Of a DNA stretch of 64,000 bases, positions 1 through 9,020 are shown in pieces (the first letter of the stretch is position 1; each line of letters opens with the position of its first letter). The notes under the pieces are model-generated. The model ran no database searches and had not been told where the DNA came from. It saw only the letters and a list, made by a program, of their open reading frames with translations. The translations under genes were made by a program, and so were the position numbers. The DNA is from Syntrophobacter sp963666995 (lineage in GTDB: Bacteria > Desulfobacterota > Syntrophobacteria > Syntrophobacterales > Syntrophobacteraceae), in NCBI GenBank assembly GCA_963666995.1, contig OY762941.1, forward strand, positions 1 to 64,000, in the 5' to 3' direction.

Positions 1-378
1 GTCATGCTCCAGGGAGAAGAAATCCCGCTGGTCGATGAGAATACACCCGTTCCGGACGCGTTGCGGGAGATGAGCCGAAAAGGGCTCGGAGCCACCCTCA
101 TCGCCGGTGAAGGGAAGAAGTTCCTCGGCATTTTCACGGACGGAGATCTGCGCAGGGCACTGCACACGTATCCCGACCTCAAGGACAAGCTCATTCGCGA
201 AGTGATGACCCCCAACCCCCGGCACATCGGATCGTGCTGCTCGGTGGCAGAGGCTCTCGAACTGATGGAAAAACACCAGATCACCGTTTTACCCGTCGTG
301 GACGAAGACAGAAACCTGATGGGCATACTTCATCTCCACGATCTGCTGGGCAAGGGCAGGATACGGTTCACGCGTTAG
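1..378 (+). CDS. kdsD: Arabinose-5-phosphate isomerase (KdsD/KpsF/GutQ family), C-terminal CBS part, truncated by window start
   Basis: The reading frame is already open at base 1 and ends with TAG at 376-378, so only about 125 C-terminal residues are visible. They form two tandem CBS repeats; LGIFTDGDLRR in the first is a hallmark of the C-terminal half of KdsD/KpsF/GutQ sugar-phosphate isomerases, followed by VMTPNP and a second repeat with VLPVVDEDRNLMGILHLHDLL. In the family the missing N-terminal SIS domain converts ribulose 5-phosphate to arabinose 5-phosphate, the first step to the Kdo sugar of lipopolysaccharide, in the cytoplasm. The CBS pair alone cannot exclude another SIS-CBS protein, but the motif match is good. 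Confidence 0.78.
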   Translation, partial: VMLQGEEIPLVDENTPVPDALREMSRKGLGATLIAGEGKKFLGIFTDGDLRRALHTYPDLKDKLIREVMTPNPRHIGSCCSVAEALELMEKHQITVLPVVDEDRNLMGILHLHDLLGKGRIRFTR

Positions 379-758
379 CCCCAGCCCTCCTTTACCTAAA
401 CCCCCGACAGAGCGTTCCAAAGCCGAGTTGCACTCCGCAGTCCGCGCTTCTTCCGGGCACATTCTTCTTCACTCCCGTGTCAAACCGCGCCGGGTCTTCT
501 TGACTTTCGCCGGGTGAAAACAGATCATAGCAGGTGGAGTGGGATGAAATTCTCAGATTCAGAGCTGTCTCCAATACGGGATTGTGCGGGCCTCCCGGTA
601 AAATGCGGGAGAACCGGGCTGACGGTTTCCGTTGATCCGCAGGAGTTCCTTGCCGCAACCCGTCCAGGATGACACAGGCCTTTCCGACACACCCGGAGCG
701 GTATTGAACCGCCTTTGCACCATCGAAGGAAGCTCCGGTTCCCGAGGACGACTGATTC
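379..758. other. Intergenic region, about 380 bases, no gene seen
   Basis: Between the isomerase and the M48 peptidase. Open frames on both strands lack recognisable motifs, good ribosome binding sites and plausible composition. It presumably carries the promoter of the downstream peptidase gene, but no clear -35/-10 pair could be picked out. Confidence 0.4.
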
Positions 759-2594
759 ATGTACAGCCAGTTTCTCTATATCGTTATTGCTTTGCTGCTA
801 TTTTCCCTGCAACAGCCGGGGAAGGAGGCACTCCTTTCTCCATTTGAGACAGGATTATTCGGGCTTGCCATCTTCGGAGTCTACATTTACTCCTGCCGAT
901 GGGCCTTTCGCCGGTTGAAACTCGCTGCTCTGTTCGGCGCTTCGCAGTCGTCATTATCCTTCAGATACCACCGTCTCCAAACCCGCTTCTCCATCATGGC
1001 CCTGGTCTGCCTCGGTATTTACGTGTATGTGCTGAATACCAAGTTCTATCTTCAAAAAGTGCCCGGGTTCGAACTATCCCTGACCCTTTCGGGGTCTATC
1101 GGTCTTGCCCTTTATTTTTCACACCTGCTGGTGATCTGGCTATACAGCCACCCGGTCTATCGACTGATCCATCGCTCCGGCATCCGTCTTGCCGTTTTTC
1201 TCAAAGCCAATTTCACGCTCAGTTCCGCCCTCCTGCTTCCATGGGTCCTGATTTCACTCGCTTACGACGTGCTCCTCTACCTGAAACCCTTTCCTTACCT
1301 GGAGACCGACTCGGGGCAGATCGTCACCCTGGGAATATTGCTGGGGACTTTTATGCTTTTCGCTCCCTGGCTGATGGTCCGCATGTGGGGATGTGAACCG
1401 ATTCCCTCAGACCCCGTCAGAATCGAACTGGAAGAATTCTGCCGCCTGCATCGATTCAGTGTCGGGAACCTCATGCTGTGGCCCCTTTTCGGAGGAGAGA
1501 TGCTCACGGCCGGAATCGTGGGAATCCTCCCGCGGCTGCGCTACATTCTCATCACCAGGGGGCTTCTATCCGTTCTGACTCCCGAGGAATTGAAGGCGGT
1601 CGTCGGTCATGAAATGGGGCATGTCCGCCGGCTTCACCTGCCGCTATATTGCTTGTTTTTCATCGGTTACTCCGCCGTCACCTACTCGCTGGACGACATC
1701 TTGCTGCTCTTTCTTCTCAGGCAGGATCTCTTTCTGGGATGGGCAATGGCATCCGACAACTTTCGCCTGACCCTCTTCTCGATCGTTTACAGTATTCCCG
1801 TCATTGTGCTTCTGGTGGTTTTTTTCCGATTCATTTTCGGCTTTTTCCTGCGAAACTGCGAACGGCAAGCGGACATTTACGCAATGAAACTGATCGGCGA
1901 TCCTTTCAGCCTGATCTCGTCTCTTCGCAAAATCGCGATGCACAGCGGGCAGATTGAAGATCTACCAAGCTGGCACCACTACAGCATCCGGCAGCGCATC
2001 GACTTTTTGCTGGCCTCTTATGGGAACGGCAGCCTCATCAAACGTCACAACCGCAAGCTGTATGGTTCGATTCTGGTGTTTATGGTACTGGCCATCGGCC
2101 TGTCCACGGCAGGCGCCAATGTGCTCACGACCCGCACCGTGAAGCAGTGGCGGGCCGGTCTGCAACTGAATGTCATCGAGCGCGGGTTGCTGCAGAAACC
2201 GAGGGACGCAGAGCTTCTGGCCGCCTACGGAGGGGCGCTCATGGAATCCGGCCGCACCGGTGAAGCCGAGTCGGCCCTGCGCCGGGCTTTGGCGCTTGCA
2301 CCCGGGAATGCTCTTATCCTGAACAATCTGGCATGGCTCTATGCAACTTCTCCACCGCCCTTCCTCAACCCCGAGGCCGCGCTGAGGCTGGCTCTGAGAG
2401 CCGCGGAAATCGATCCGGATCCGACGATCCTGGATACCCTGGCAGAATCCCAGTACGTGAATGGGCGCTATAAGGAAGCCCTGGACACCATCGAGGAGGC
2501 GCTGAGGAAAAACCCGGACAATCCGAGTTACTTCCTGAAGCAAAAGGAGAGGTTTGAAAAAGCTCTGTCCGGCGGCTCCGGGAAGCCCGGATAG
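759..2594 (+). CDS. M48-family membrane zinc metallopeptidase with C-terminal TPR repeats
   Basis: A 611-residue protein. The N-terminal ~230 residues hold several hydrophobic segments typical of an inner-membrane protein. The zinc motif HEMGH is at about residues 284-288 in the context VVGHEMGHVRR, and the likely third ligand is the Glu of NCERQAD about 80 residues later, as in M48 (HtpX/Ste24-like) peptidases. Two more membrane segments lie between and after these motifs. From about residue 460 there are TPR-like repeats (ALALAPGNALILNNLAW and similar), which probably sit outside the membrane and bind proteins. M48 enzymes degrade misfolded membrane or envelope proteins; the substrate here is unknown. 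It is a single gene; the next gene points the other way. Confidence 0.85.
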   Translation: MYSQFLYIVIALLLFSLQQPGKEALLSPFETGLFGLAIFGVYIYSCRWAFRRLKLAALFGASQSSLSFRYHRLQTRFSIMALVCLGIYVYVLNTKFYLQKVPGFELSLTLSGSIGLALYFSHLLVIWLYSHPVYRLIHRSGIRLAVFLKANFTLSSALLLPWVLISLAYDVLLYLKPFPYLETDSGQIVTLGILLGTFMLFAPWLMVRMWGCEPIPSDPVRIELEEFCRLHRFSVGNLMLWPLFGGEMLTAGIVGILPRLRYILITRGLLSVLTPEELKAVVGHEMGHVRRLHLPLYCLFFIGYSAVTYSLDDILLLFLLRQDLFLGWAMASDNFRLTLFSIVYSIPVIVLLVVFFRFIFGFFLRNCERQADIYAMKLIGDPFSLISSLRKIAMHSGQIEDLPSWHHYSIRQRIDFLLASYGNGSLIKRHNRKLYGSILVFMVLAIGLSTAGANVLTTRTVKQWRAGLQLNVIERGLLQKPRDAELLAAYGGALMESGRTGEAESALRRALALAPGNALILNNLAWLYATSPPPFLNPEAALRLALRAAEIDPDPTILDTLAESQYVNGRYKEALDTIEEALRKNPDNPSYFLKQKERFEKALSGGSGKPG

Positions 2595-2767
2595 TCCCGC
2601 CCCCCTTCCGTCTGCTGCACGGTGAGCAGCCCAAAGCAAAACCCACCTGACGACATCCTCCCCCGGCTCCTCACGCCAAAGGCGGGGAGATATCGGTTCC
2701 AGAGACACATCTGAGCTATCGGAAGGTGGGGCTTTCCTTGTTCCGGCGGATGAGAGGCAGGCTGGGA

Positions 2768-2791
2768 CGGGGAACGACGAAGCGTTCCCCG
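2768..2791. terminator. Palindromic hairpin between convergent genes
   Basis: A 9-bp perfect inverted repeat, CGGGGAACG at 2768-2776 and CGTTCCCCG at 2783-2791, with a 6-base loop ACGAAG. It sits between the ends of the convergent M48 gene and the secreted-protein gene. Neither side has a clear run of T, so a role as a bidirectional terminator is only suggested by its position. Confidence 0.4.
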
Positions 2792-2800
2792 CCAAAATCC

Positions 2801-4030
2801 CTAGAGCTGACTCAGAACAACCAACAGATGAGACACTTCACTGAGTGGGGCATTCAGATTGGCCCGGTGGTTTGCGAAGATGCTTCCCAGGCTGCAATCC
2901 AGAACGATCCAGGGGTCGACTGCCTCGGCCCGATGGAGTTCGTGCAATACTTCATCCATCATCTCAATACCATACATGGTAGAGGCCAGTTGCGGCTGAT
3001 AGCCCACCCGGACAACCTTGAGGATTTCATAGTAAACATGGGCGACTCCCTTGGCGTAATAGAAATAGTCGTCCGTTTTGAACCAACTGACCGGGGAAGT
3101 GATCAGGGTCCTGTTCACATTTCCAAGCAGGTCTTTGTATGCCGACAGCAGTGCAACCAGGTTGTCCTTCCGATAGTAGAAGGTGCGCTGTCCTTTCTCG
3201 AGCTTGGTCTTAAAGTTCCTGAGGTGTTGGATCGCCTCACCGTAAGACGATTCAGCCGACGGAAACCAGAAGGAGGTGGCGCTGTTCATGGAAAGGTTCA
3301 ACGCATGTTCCAGATCGGGATCGTAGGTATCCGCATCTCCCATCCGGGTCAGGCTGTCCTTCAGACGGATCGTAGTGAAGCGGATCGCCTCCAGGACGCC
3401 AAGCTGGTAGTTGTTGATGTTATCGGTAAAGCGCCCAACGATCAGATCGTTTGGCCGCCAGCCGAGAAATCTCTCGTGAAGCTCATGCTCCATCAAGTTG
3501 ATCATGGTATCCACAAAAGTGACACCGGGTATGGGAGAAATAACCGCGAGCCCGGGTCCGTGCCCCTTCTCTGCGCCCTCTTCCACCTTTGCCGGTTCTC
3601 CCGCTTTGACAGGTTCCCCTGCTTTTGCAGGCTCATGCGTCTGTGCCGCAGCAGCCTGTTTCTGAGGTTCCGCCTTGGGAGCCGGATGAGCGGCCTGACT
3701 CGGCGGGGCGGGTTCAGCACCTTTTTGAGGTGCGGCTACTGCCTCCGCGGGGGCTTCATGCCCCTGCGGACTCCCCGCTGCCGCGGGCAGAGCTTCCGTG
3801 CTTTGCCCACCCGGAGTACTCTGCAACTCCTGCTGTGGCTGCACGTTCGCCGTCGCTTCCGATCCTCCCGCCTGCTCCGATACGGGCGAAAGCCGCTGCA
3901 CCGCCCAACCAGAATCAGTGCTTCCGAATGCCAAGAACCACCCAAGCAACAGAAGCACCCCAAATTGCATGCACCGCCGCTTGACAAGTTTCCCCCCGCG
4001 GCATCCGGCTTGCTCATTCAGGATTCCCAT
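2801..4030 (-). CDS. Secreted protein with Pro/Ala-rich linker, family unknown
   Basis: About 409 residues. The start is taken at the ATG at 4030, because AAGGAG lies 8 bases upstream; a GTG at 4039 would overlap that ribosome binding site. A signal peptide is clear (CMQFGVLLLLGWFLAFG, then a likely cleavage after GWA). Residues ~40-150 are a low-complexity Pro/Ala/Gln/Lys/Glu linker with repeats such as AKAGEPVKAGEPAK. The C-terminal ~240 residues are globular, with the regularly spaced helical look of a conserved domain, but I do not recognise it. It lies 35 bases downstream of queD on the same strand and may be cotranscribed. The linker suggests a periplasmic domain tethered away from the membrane. 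Confidence 0.7.
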   Translation of the reverse strand: MGILNEQAGCRGGKLVKRRCMQFGVLLLLGWFLAFGSTDSGWAVQRLSPVSEQAGGSEATANVQPQQELQSTPGGQSTEALPAAAGSPQGHEAPAEAVAAPQKGAEPAPPSQAAHPAPKAEPQKQAAAAQTHEPAKAGEPVKAGEPAKVEEGAEKGHGPGLAVISPIPGVTFVDTMINLMEHELHERFLGWRPNDLIVGRFTDNINNYQLGVLEAIRFTTIRLKDSLTRMGDADTYDPDLEHALNLSMNSATSFWFPSAESSYGEAIQHLRNFKTKLEKGQRTFYYRKDNLVALLSAYKDLLGNVNRTLITSPVSWFKTDDYFYYAKGVAHVYYEILKVVRVGYQPQLASTMYGIEMMDEVLHELHRAEAVDPWIVLDCSLGSIFANHRANLNAPLSEVSHLLVVLSQL

Positions 4031-4065
4031 GATTCCCACTCCTTTTTAAAATCGGCCAGAAAAGT

Positions 4066-4449
4066 TCACTCACGCAAATAAGTCGCACAAGCATCGGCGG
4101 ATTCCCATGCCGACACCCTGTATAACCAGAGCCTCTCATTGTCGAATTCTTCAGCCAGCCGTTCGAACAGGTATCGGGCAATGTTTTCGGAACTTGGGTT
4201 GTTACTCATGAAAAAAGGGATTTCATTCAAATAATGATGATCCAATTCGGCAAGAAACTTGCGGGTCAACTGCTTCACTTCGCCAAAATCTACGAGCATT
4301 CCGCTATCATTCAATGCAATCCCGCGCAGCACCACTTCCACCTTCCAGTTATGGCCATGCAGGTTTTCGCACTTTCCACGGAATTCCCTGAGGTGATGGG
4401 CGGCGGAGAAGTCCCCGAGTATCTTGATTTCATAAAGATGCTTTTTCAA
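4066..4449 (-). CDS. queD: 6-carboxy-5,6,7,8-tetrahydropterin synthase (QueD)
   Basis: A 127-residue protein of normal QueD/PTPS length. Zinc-ligand histidines are at 18/19 (FSAAHHL) and at 31 and 33 in NLHGHNW, and the catalytic cysteine at 27 (GKCEN) marks it as QueD rather than a mammalian-type PTPS. A Glu in the C-terminal WESADACATY completes the site. QueD turns dihydroneopterin triphosphate into carboxytetrahydropterin, the second step to preQ0 and queuosine in tRNA. Its substrate can come from the FolE2 encoded at 11.6-12.4 kb. No queC, queE or queF is in the window, and no preQ1 riboswitch was recognised upstream. Confidence 0.9.
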   Translation of the reverse strand: MKKHLYEIKILGDFSAAHHLREFRGKCENLHGHNWKVEVVLRGIALNDSGMLVDFGEVKQLTRKFLAELDHHYLNEIPFFMSNNPSSENIARYLFERLAEEFDNERLWLYRVSAWESADACATYLRE

Positions 4450-4953
4450 GACAGCCGATCTCCTTTTTTCCTTCCTTCAGTGCCACAGGGAATCCATTCA
4501 TACATCAATACCGCTCCACAGTCACCAGGAGACCGCAGCGAAGAAGCAAAATTGATGGCGGCGCACTCCCAAAAACTAAAAAGCATTTTTCATCAAGGAG
4601 TTATCCCACCATTTAGCTGAAAGGCCCTTTTTTGTCAATCGCAATCCCCAGAAGTCTGTTGCTCCAAGCGGATCATCACACGCCACGGCTTGGTGCCTGC
4701 GGCCGCCCGGAAACCCGGATGAAAACACGCAGCAGGAGCAACCGCCGGGCAAACCGGCACATGTATGAGTTCACGACCGCTCCTCATTATCAGCGCAAGC
4801 CCCTTGCCCGCAAGAATCTCCCATGCCTCCCGCCGCGTTCAAACGGACAAGCATGCCGGCAAGCAACGCGCAGGGCATCGGCATCCGTCCCGGTTCGTGG
4901 ATGAACCTCCCGCAGGGAGCCGACTCACACGGTTCAGGGCTTCCAATTTGCTA
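4450..4953. other. Intergenic region, about 500 bases, no gene seen
   Basis: Lies between the divergent queD gene and the tRNA promoter. Short open frames on the plus strand have no motifs. It must contain the queD promoter on the minus strand, but no confident site was found. Confidence 0.4.
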
Positions 4954-4982
4954 TTGACTCAACTCGATTTTTCCTTTACATA
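4954..4982 (+). promoter_or_regulatory. Sigma-70-type promoter of the tRNA-Met gene
   Basis: A -35 box TTGACT at 4954-4959 and a -10 box TACATA at 4977-4982 are separated by 17 bases, the ideal spacing, and the tRNA begins 14 bases further on. The surroundings are locally AT-rich in an otherwise GC-rich region. Confidence 0.65.
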
Positions 4983-4996
4983 TCACTCTGCTTTAA

Positions 4997-5073
4997 GGCG
5001 GTGTAGCTCAGTCGGTCAGAGCATACGGCTCATATCCGTAGTGTCCGGGGTTCGAAGCCCTGCACCGCCACCA
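4997..5073 (+). tRNA. tRNA-Met (anticodon CAT), elongator type
   Basis: A 77-base tRNA including an encoded CCA. The acceptor stem GGCGGTG (4997-5003) pairs fully with CACCGCC (5063-5069). The D arm has AGCTCAGTCGGTCAGAGC. The anticodon stem TACGG/CCGTA encloses the loop CTCATAT, with CAT at 5031-5033. The T arm is CGGGG-TTCGAAG-CCCTG with one G-T pair. The acceptor and anticodon stems resemble elongator tRNA-Met of other bacteria. A CAT anticodon may also belong to a lysidine-modified tRNA-Ile2, which is less likely here. It is not an initiator tRNA, since the anticodon stem lacks the three G-C pairs. Confidence 0.93.
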
Positions 5074-5809
5074 ACCATGCATAATATTCGAGGTTTTTTT
5101 CTTTCTCGTCATCGCCGGTTCCACTGGCGCGGGCTGCAAATCCGCCGGGGGGGGCCGGCGATGTCGGTTTATCCGCCGTTGATCTTCTCCCCGCCTCTTG
5201 TCCCGGCCGCCGGAATGCTTACTCTGCGGTGTGGATCTGTGTTCCGCCCGGCGCCGTTTCATAGACTCGATTGAGTGGATCACGGCCGGCCATGCTCCCA
5301 AAATTCCCGTTTCACACACTCCGCTGAGGCCGGGAGATGCCTTTGCGAAAATCTGAGCAACGGGGGCTCCAGATTCTGCTTGACTCCATGACCGGACTTG
5401 AGTATTAGACGGTGCCGAAGGAACTGAAGCCTGTTTTAATGATTTCGAGTGCTTATGGCACAATGCCGGGTAATCGCCGGGCTTTGCACGCTGTACGGCG
5501 AAAGACAGAGGGGATTTCATTTCAAGCCGTGAGACCCATTTTTTTATTGAAAAACAGTGAATTATAAATTAATAGCTTATGAGAGTCGAAGTGATGTTCG
5601 ACGCTGACGATATCTCTGGAATCCCTCTTGACGAAGAGGTAAATCATATCTGATGCGGCAGGCCCCGTCCGCGGGACTCGATTCACTTTCACCCGATGTG
5701 CGCGGCGAAGGGGGCACGGGTGCCGGAGGGCATGGGCCGGAAATACGTGAAGTTGACCAGTAAGCGTTTCAAGGTAGTGATTTTGAGCCAAGAAGGGAAG
5801 GGACTCAAC
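5074..5809. other. Intergenic region, about 735 bases, no gene seen
   Basis: From the tRNA to the IHF-like gene. Long open frames here overlap the tRNA antisense or lack motifs and ribosome binding sites. A distinctly AT-rich patch at about 5535-5600 stands out and may hold the promoter or a binding site for the downstream DNA-bending protein. Nothing else was recognised. Confidence 0.4.
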
Positions 5810-6097
5810 ATGACATTGACGAAGGCACACATCGTGGAAAACTTGTTTGCGAAAAACATTTTCACCAAAACTGAATCAGCTCAGATAATTGAAACGCTTT
5901 TTGAGATTGTCAAGCAGACGCTGGAGCAGGGGGACGATGTCCTGATCAGCGGTTTCGGCAAGTTCAGCGTCAAGGAAAAGAACCAGCGCAGAGGGCGCAA
6001 TCCGCAAACGGGCGATCCCATTATGCTCTCTCCCAGAAAAGTCGTTACTTTCAAATGTTCGGGAGTGCTAAGAGAAAGGATCAACCTGGGGAAGTAG
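5810..6097 (+). CDS. ihfA: HU/IHF-family DNA-binding protein, IHF alpha-like
   Basis: A 95-residue protein. The ATG at 5810 is chosen because the protein then begins MTLTKAHIVE, as IHF-alpha does, with AAGGGAAGGG just upstream; the frame is open further upstream but that part is not conserved. It has the family signature GFGKFSVKEKNQRRGRNPQTG, whose RNPQTG arm contains the proline that intercalates into DNA. IHF bends DNA by more than 160 degrees and helps replication initiation, recombination and sigma-54 promoters. The beta partner is not in this window. It is convergent with the DnaA-like gene, 280 bases away. Confidence 0.85.
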   Translation: MTLTKAHIVENLFAKNIFTKTESAQIIETLFEIVKQTLEQGDDVLISGFGKFSVKEKNQRRGRNPQTGDPIMLSPRKVVTFKCSGVLRERINLGK

Positions 6098-6379
6098 GGT
6101 GAGCGCCTGTATCGGCGGCCTGCATCAGCAGGACTGACGGCATTTCTCCTATGCATTTTGCGTGTAGCGCGGTCACGGCCATGCGAGTATCTTAAGAGGG
6201 AGATTTTCAGCCCCCGCAATTCCGAGCGACCACAGATTCACATTCTGAATTCGTCCGCCAACCCATCGAAAGCGCCGCTGTCGGCATGGCTTTTCGGTTC
6301 GCCGTCCCGGCCAATGGAGCGGAGTGCCCTGAGAGATAAAAGCCCTTCCCTCTCAACTCCCGGTCAACCCCCTTTCCAT

Positions 6380-7729
6380 CTAACCGGAAAGGCAACTGGT
6401 CTCGAGACGCTGGATGATGTACTCCACCTGCCGTCTTATTTTGCTGTTGTCCTCTTCCATCTCTTTTTGCATCCCGCTGACGGCATACAGTACCGAGCTG
6501 TGGCTTCTCCTGAACGACCTGCCGATCGATTCGAGCGATTCCGACGTATACTGACGGGACAGGTACATGCCGATTTTTCGGGCAAGAGCGATTTCTTTTC
6601 GTCGACAAGCGGACTTTAGATCATCCAGTGTGATGCGGAAACTCGAACACACGGTCCTCTGCACATGGTCGACCGTGATCCTGGGGAGGTGGTCCAGCAT
6701 GGTCTGGGTAACCTCGTGGGCAAGACTCAGCGTTATCGGGGTCCCCATGATATTCGTCTTGGCAATCAACCCGACAAGGCAGCTTTCGAGCTGCCGCACG
6801 TCCCCCGTGATCCGATCGGCAAGAAATTCCATCACTTCCATCGGCAGCCGGACACTTTCCGAGTGAGACTTTCTTTTGATGATCTCCATTCTCGTCTTGA
6901 AATCCGGTTTCTCTATCGGAGCGACCAGGACACCGCTGAGGCGCGACTGCAATTCGGAACTCAGTTTCGGGATATCCTTCGGGTAGGCATTCCCCGTGCA
7001 CAGAATCTTTTTGCCGCGGTCCATGAGTTCATCGAGGGTGTACATCAGCTCCTTCTGGATTTTCTCCTTTCCGCTCAAAAACTCGATCTTTTCGAGCAGG
7101 AGAACATCACAACCCTGCCTGAACTTGCTTTTGAAAGTTTCGATCTTGTCCTGCTTGAGTGAAAGGATCATTTCGTTGGCGAACTGTTCGGCGGTGATAT
7201 ACTGGACGCGCAGCTCCGGATTCGAGCCGAAAAGGTAATTCCCAACCGCGTGGGTCAGATGACTCTTTCCCAACCCGGTGTCCGAAAGCAGGTAGACGGA
7301 CTGGTTGTAGACCTGCCGGCTGTTTACCATGGCCATGGCCGCGGCGTGGGCGAAGCGATTGCAGTTTCCCACTACGAAATGATCGAAAGTGAACCGCGGA
7401 TTGAAAGCCGGTCCGGTCCGTTTCACCAGATCGCTGAACGAAATTTGTTGCGGGCCTTCCCCGCGATCCTTCGGAGCCTCGGGTTGGAGGCCCTTTATGA
7501 TCTGATACTCCACTTTCCGGACGGTCGGGAAATGCTGGAGGGCAATCGCAAGCAGCTTCATTTCAAGCTTTTCACGCAGCCATTCAATGTGGAAGCGGTT
7601 TTGGCAGCCCACGATCAATCGATGGTCTTCGAACCCCAGGAACTCGAGGGTCGAGACCCAAAGATCATACTGGCCTTTAGACAAGCTCTGTTGAAGCTTT
7701 TTTTTAACCTGCAGCCATTCCTGCTCCAT
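6380..7729 (-). CDS. DnaA-like AAA+ protein with altered Walker B motif (DnaA paralogue)
   Basis: 449 residues with the full DnaA plan: N-terminal domain I (1-~75), linker, AAA+ domain (~110-330) and a C-terminal DNA-binding domain IV (~350-449). Walker A reads SDTGLGKSHL (149-158), keeping GK-S. Walker B is LLLEKIEFL, with Glu213-Lys214 where DnaA has two aspartates, so Mg coordination and ATP hydrolysis are probably impaired. Sensor-2 Arg is kept (DVRQLES) and the arginine-finger region reads LQSRLSG. The helix-turn-helix signature is IGRSFRRSHSSVLYA, one residue shorter than the usual GGRDHTTV-type loop, so it may recognise a different box. It could be a regulator of initiation rather than the main initiator. 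No recF, dnaN or gyrB is nearby, so this is not the classic dnaA locus. Confidence 0.82.
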   Translation of the reverse strand: MEQEWLQVKKKLQQSLSKGQYDLWVSTLEFLGFEDHRLIVGCQNRFHIEWLREKLEMKLLAIALQHFPTVRKVEYQIIKGLQPEAPKDRGEGPQQISFSDLVKRTGPAFNPRFTFDHFVVGNCNRFAHAAAMAMVNSRQVYNQSVYLLSDTGLGKSHLTHAVGNYLFGSNPELRVQYITAEQFANEMILSLKQDKIETFKSKFRQGCDVLLLEKIEFLSGKEKIQKELMYTLDELMDRGKKILCTGNAYPKDIPKLSSELQSRLSGVLVAPIEKPDFKTRMEIIKRKSHSESVRLPMEVMEFLADRITGDVRQLESCLVGLIAKTNIMGTPITLSLAHEVTQTMLDHLPRITVDHVQRTVCSSFRITLDDLKSACRRKEIALARKIGMYLSRQYTSESLESIGRSFRRSHSSVLYAVSGMQKEMEEDNSKIRRQVEYIIQRLETSCLSG

Positions 7730-8443
7730 GGTGATACGCCCCGTCCTCTTTCCTCTGCGTGCATGAAAAAAATAGTTGCCCCAAGCGCTTTCACACGACC
7801 TCTGTCGCTGCTCACCGGTGAAAAGACAACCACAAAACTGGGGAAAATTGCTTCCAGAGCTGGAAAAGAATTAGAGAGAATGATGCCCCACTCTTCAATC
7901 AGTGTTTGAGGCTTTTCTAATGGAGAAGTTGAAGTTGGTCAAAGTTGATCTGAAGAGTTTTCGGGTGGATCCGGAGCAAGGGATCGCGACAGGAAATCCG
8001 TCACAATCAGCGGATGTTAGAGAAGGCAGATAGATAAGCCCGCGACAGGAAAATAGAAATTCAAAAAGAAGGTTCAGACCGGAATTCAAGCACTTGTCTT
8101 AGATCGAGTTGATCGTTCTCAAAAGCCCCGTAGATCGAACTTCTCTTTTCGGCGTTTTTCGCATGAAATCGTCACGTGTTCGTAACAGTCGAATCACTCT
8201 TCGGACCCGGGAAAATCGGAAAAAATGGAGCCTTGCCCAGAGCCGATTTCCGGGATAGGTTTTCTCTGAGCCGATGTCATGCGATGTAAATCTCGGTGGA
8301 ATTTTTAACATCTTTCATGTCGACCCCGATTGTCGCAGTGATTTTTCCAGAGGAGAATGCATGCTCTTCCTAAAATGAGTATTTTTAGATATGGTATTAG
8401 ACCAAGCATACGCAAACGACGCTGGAAAGGATATTTATTCCGC
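7730..8443. other. Intergenic region, about 700 bases, upstream of the DnaA-like gene
   Basis: Lies between divergent genes (DnaA-like leftward, HD protein rightward). I looked for DnaA boxes of the TTATCCACA type on both strands and found none close to consensus, nor an obvious AT-rich unwinding element with repeats. It therefore does not look like a chromosomal origin. It presumably holds the two divergent promoters. The last ~85 bases could be coding if the HD protein starts further upstream, at 8357 or 8375. Confidence 0.4.
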
Positions 8444-9004
8444 ATGAGCATCCCTACGAGGAGCGAGTGCCTGATCATTATGGATAAGGTGCGGATGCCG
8501 GACCACATTCGGAAACACAGCATGATGGTGGCGGTTGTCGCACTATACCTCGGCGGACTTCTGAATCGGAACAGCAGCAGGCTGAATCTCGAACTTCTGG
8601 AAGCCGCGTCCCTCCTCCACGATATCGCCAAGATGGAAAGTGTCGAATCGGGCGGAAGTCATAGTGAACTGGGAGCCCGGATGCTGACCGACTTCGGCTT
8701 TCTGCCGCTCGCTTCCATCGTCGAGGATCACGTCACCATGGATCTCGTGAGGGTCTATGGACCGATCAATGAGTCTGTGATCGTGAATTACTGTGACAAA
8801 AGAGTGAAGCATGACCAGATGGTGACCGTCAAGGAGCGTTTCGAAGACCTCACCGAACGTTACGCGAAGACCGAAGCGCACATGAGATTCATGCAGGAAA
8901 AGTATGTGCTTTACATGGAGCTTGAGAGAAGGATTTTCGAACACCTGGGCATAAGCCCAAATGGAGAAGAGGTGATGAACCTCTCCCTGGAAAAGGCATC
9001 CTGA
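8444..9004 (+). CDS. HD-domain metal-dependent phosphohydrolase
   Basis: About 186 residues from the ATG at 8444; ATGs in the same frame at 8357 and 8375 would add 29 or 23 basic residues, and an AGAGGAG lies at about 8349-8355. The HD signature is visible: HIRKHS, then LLHDIAK, a His in SHSELGA, and EDHVTMD. This resembles small bacterial HD hydrolases acting on nucleotides or related phosphates; the substrate cannot be told. It ends 16 bases before ddl on the same strand, so the two are probably cotranscribed. Confidence 0.75.
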   Translation: MSIPTRSECLIIMDKVRMPDHIRKHSMMVAVVALYLGGLLNRNSSRLNLELLEAASLLHDIAKMESVESGGSHSELGARMLTDFGFLPLASIVEDHVTMDLVRVYGPINESVIVNYCDKRVKHDQMVTVKERFEDLTERYAKTEAHMRFMQEKYVLYMELERRIFEHLGISPNGEEVMNLSLEKAS

Positions 9005-9020
9005 ACCGCAGAGGGAATCT

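Noticed and set aside
392..760. Minus-strand open frame of 122 codons in the first intergenic region
   Set aside because: No recognisable domain, no good ribosome binding site, composition of a chance frame in GC-rich DNA.
2726..4081. Plus-strand open frame of 451 codons opposite the secreted protein gene
   Set aside because: The minus strand has a signal peptide, a ribosome binding site and a sensible linker/domain layout; the plus frame is rich in Arg/Cys/Pro and is an antisense shadow.
5008..5520. Minus-strand open frame of 170 codons overlapping the tRNA
   Set aside because: It runs antisense through the tRNA-Met gene and has no motifs.
7730..8443. Possible replication origin upstream of the DnaA-like gene
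   Set aside because: No DnaA boxes near consensus and no repeat-rich AT element; neighbours typical of an origin are absent.
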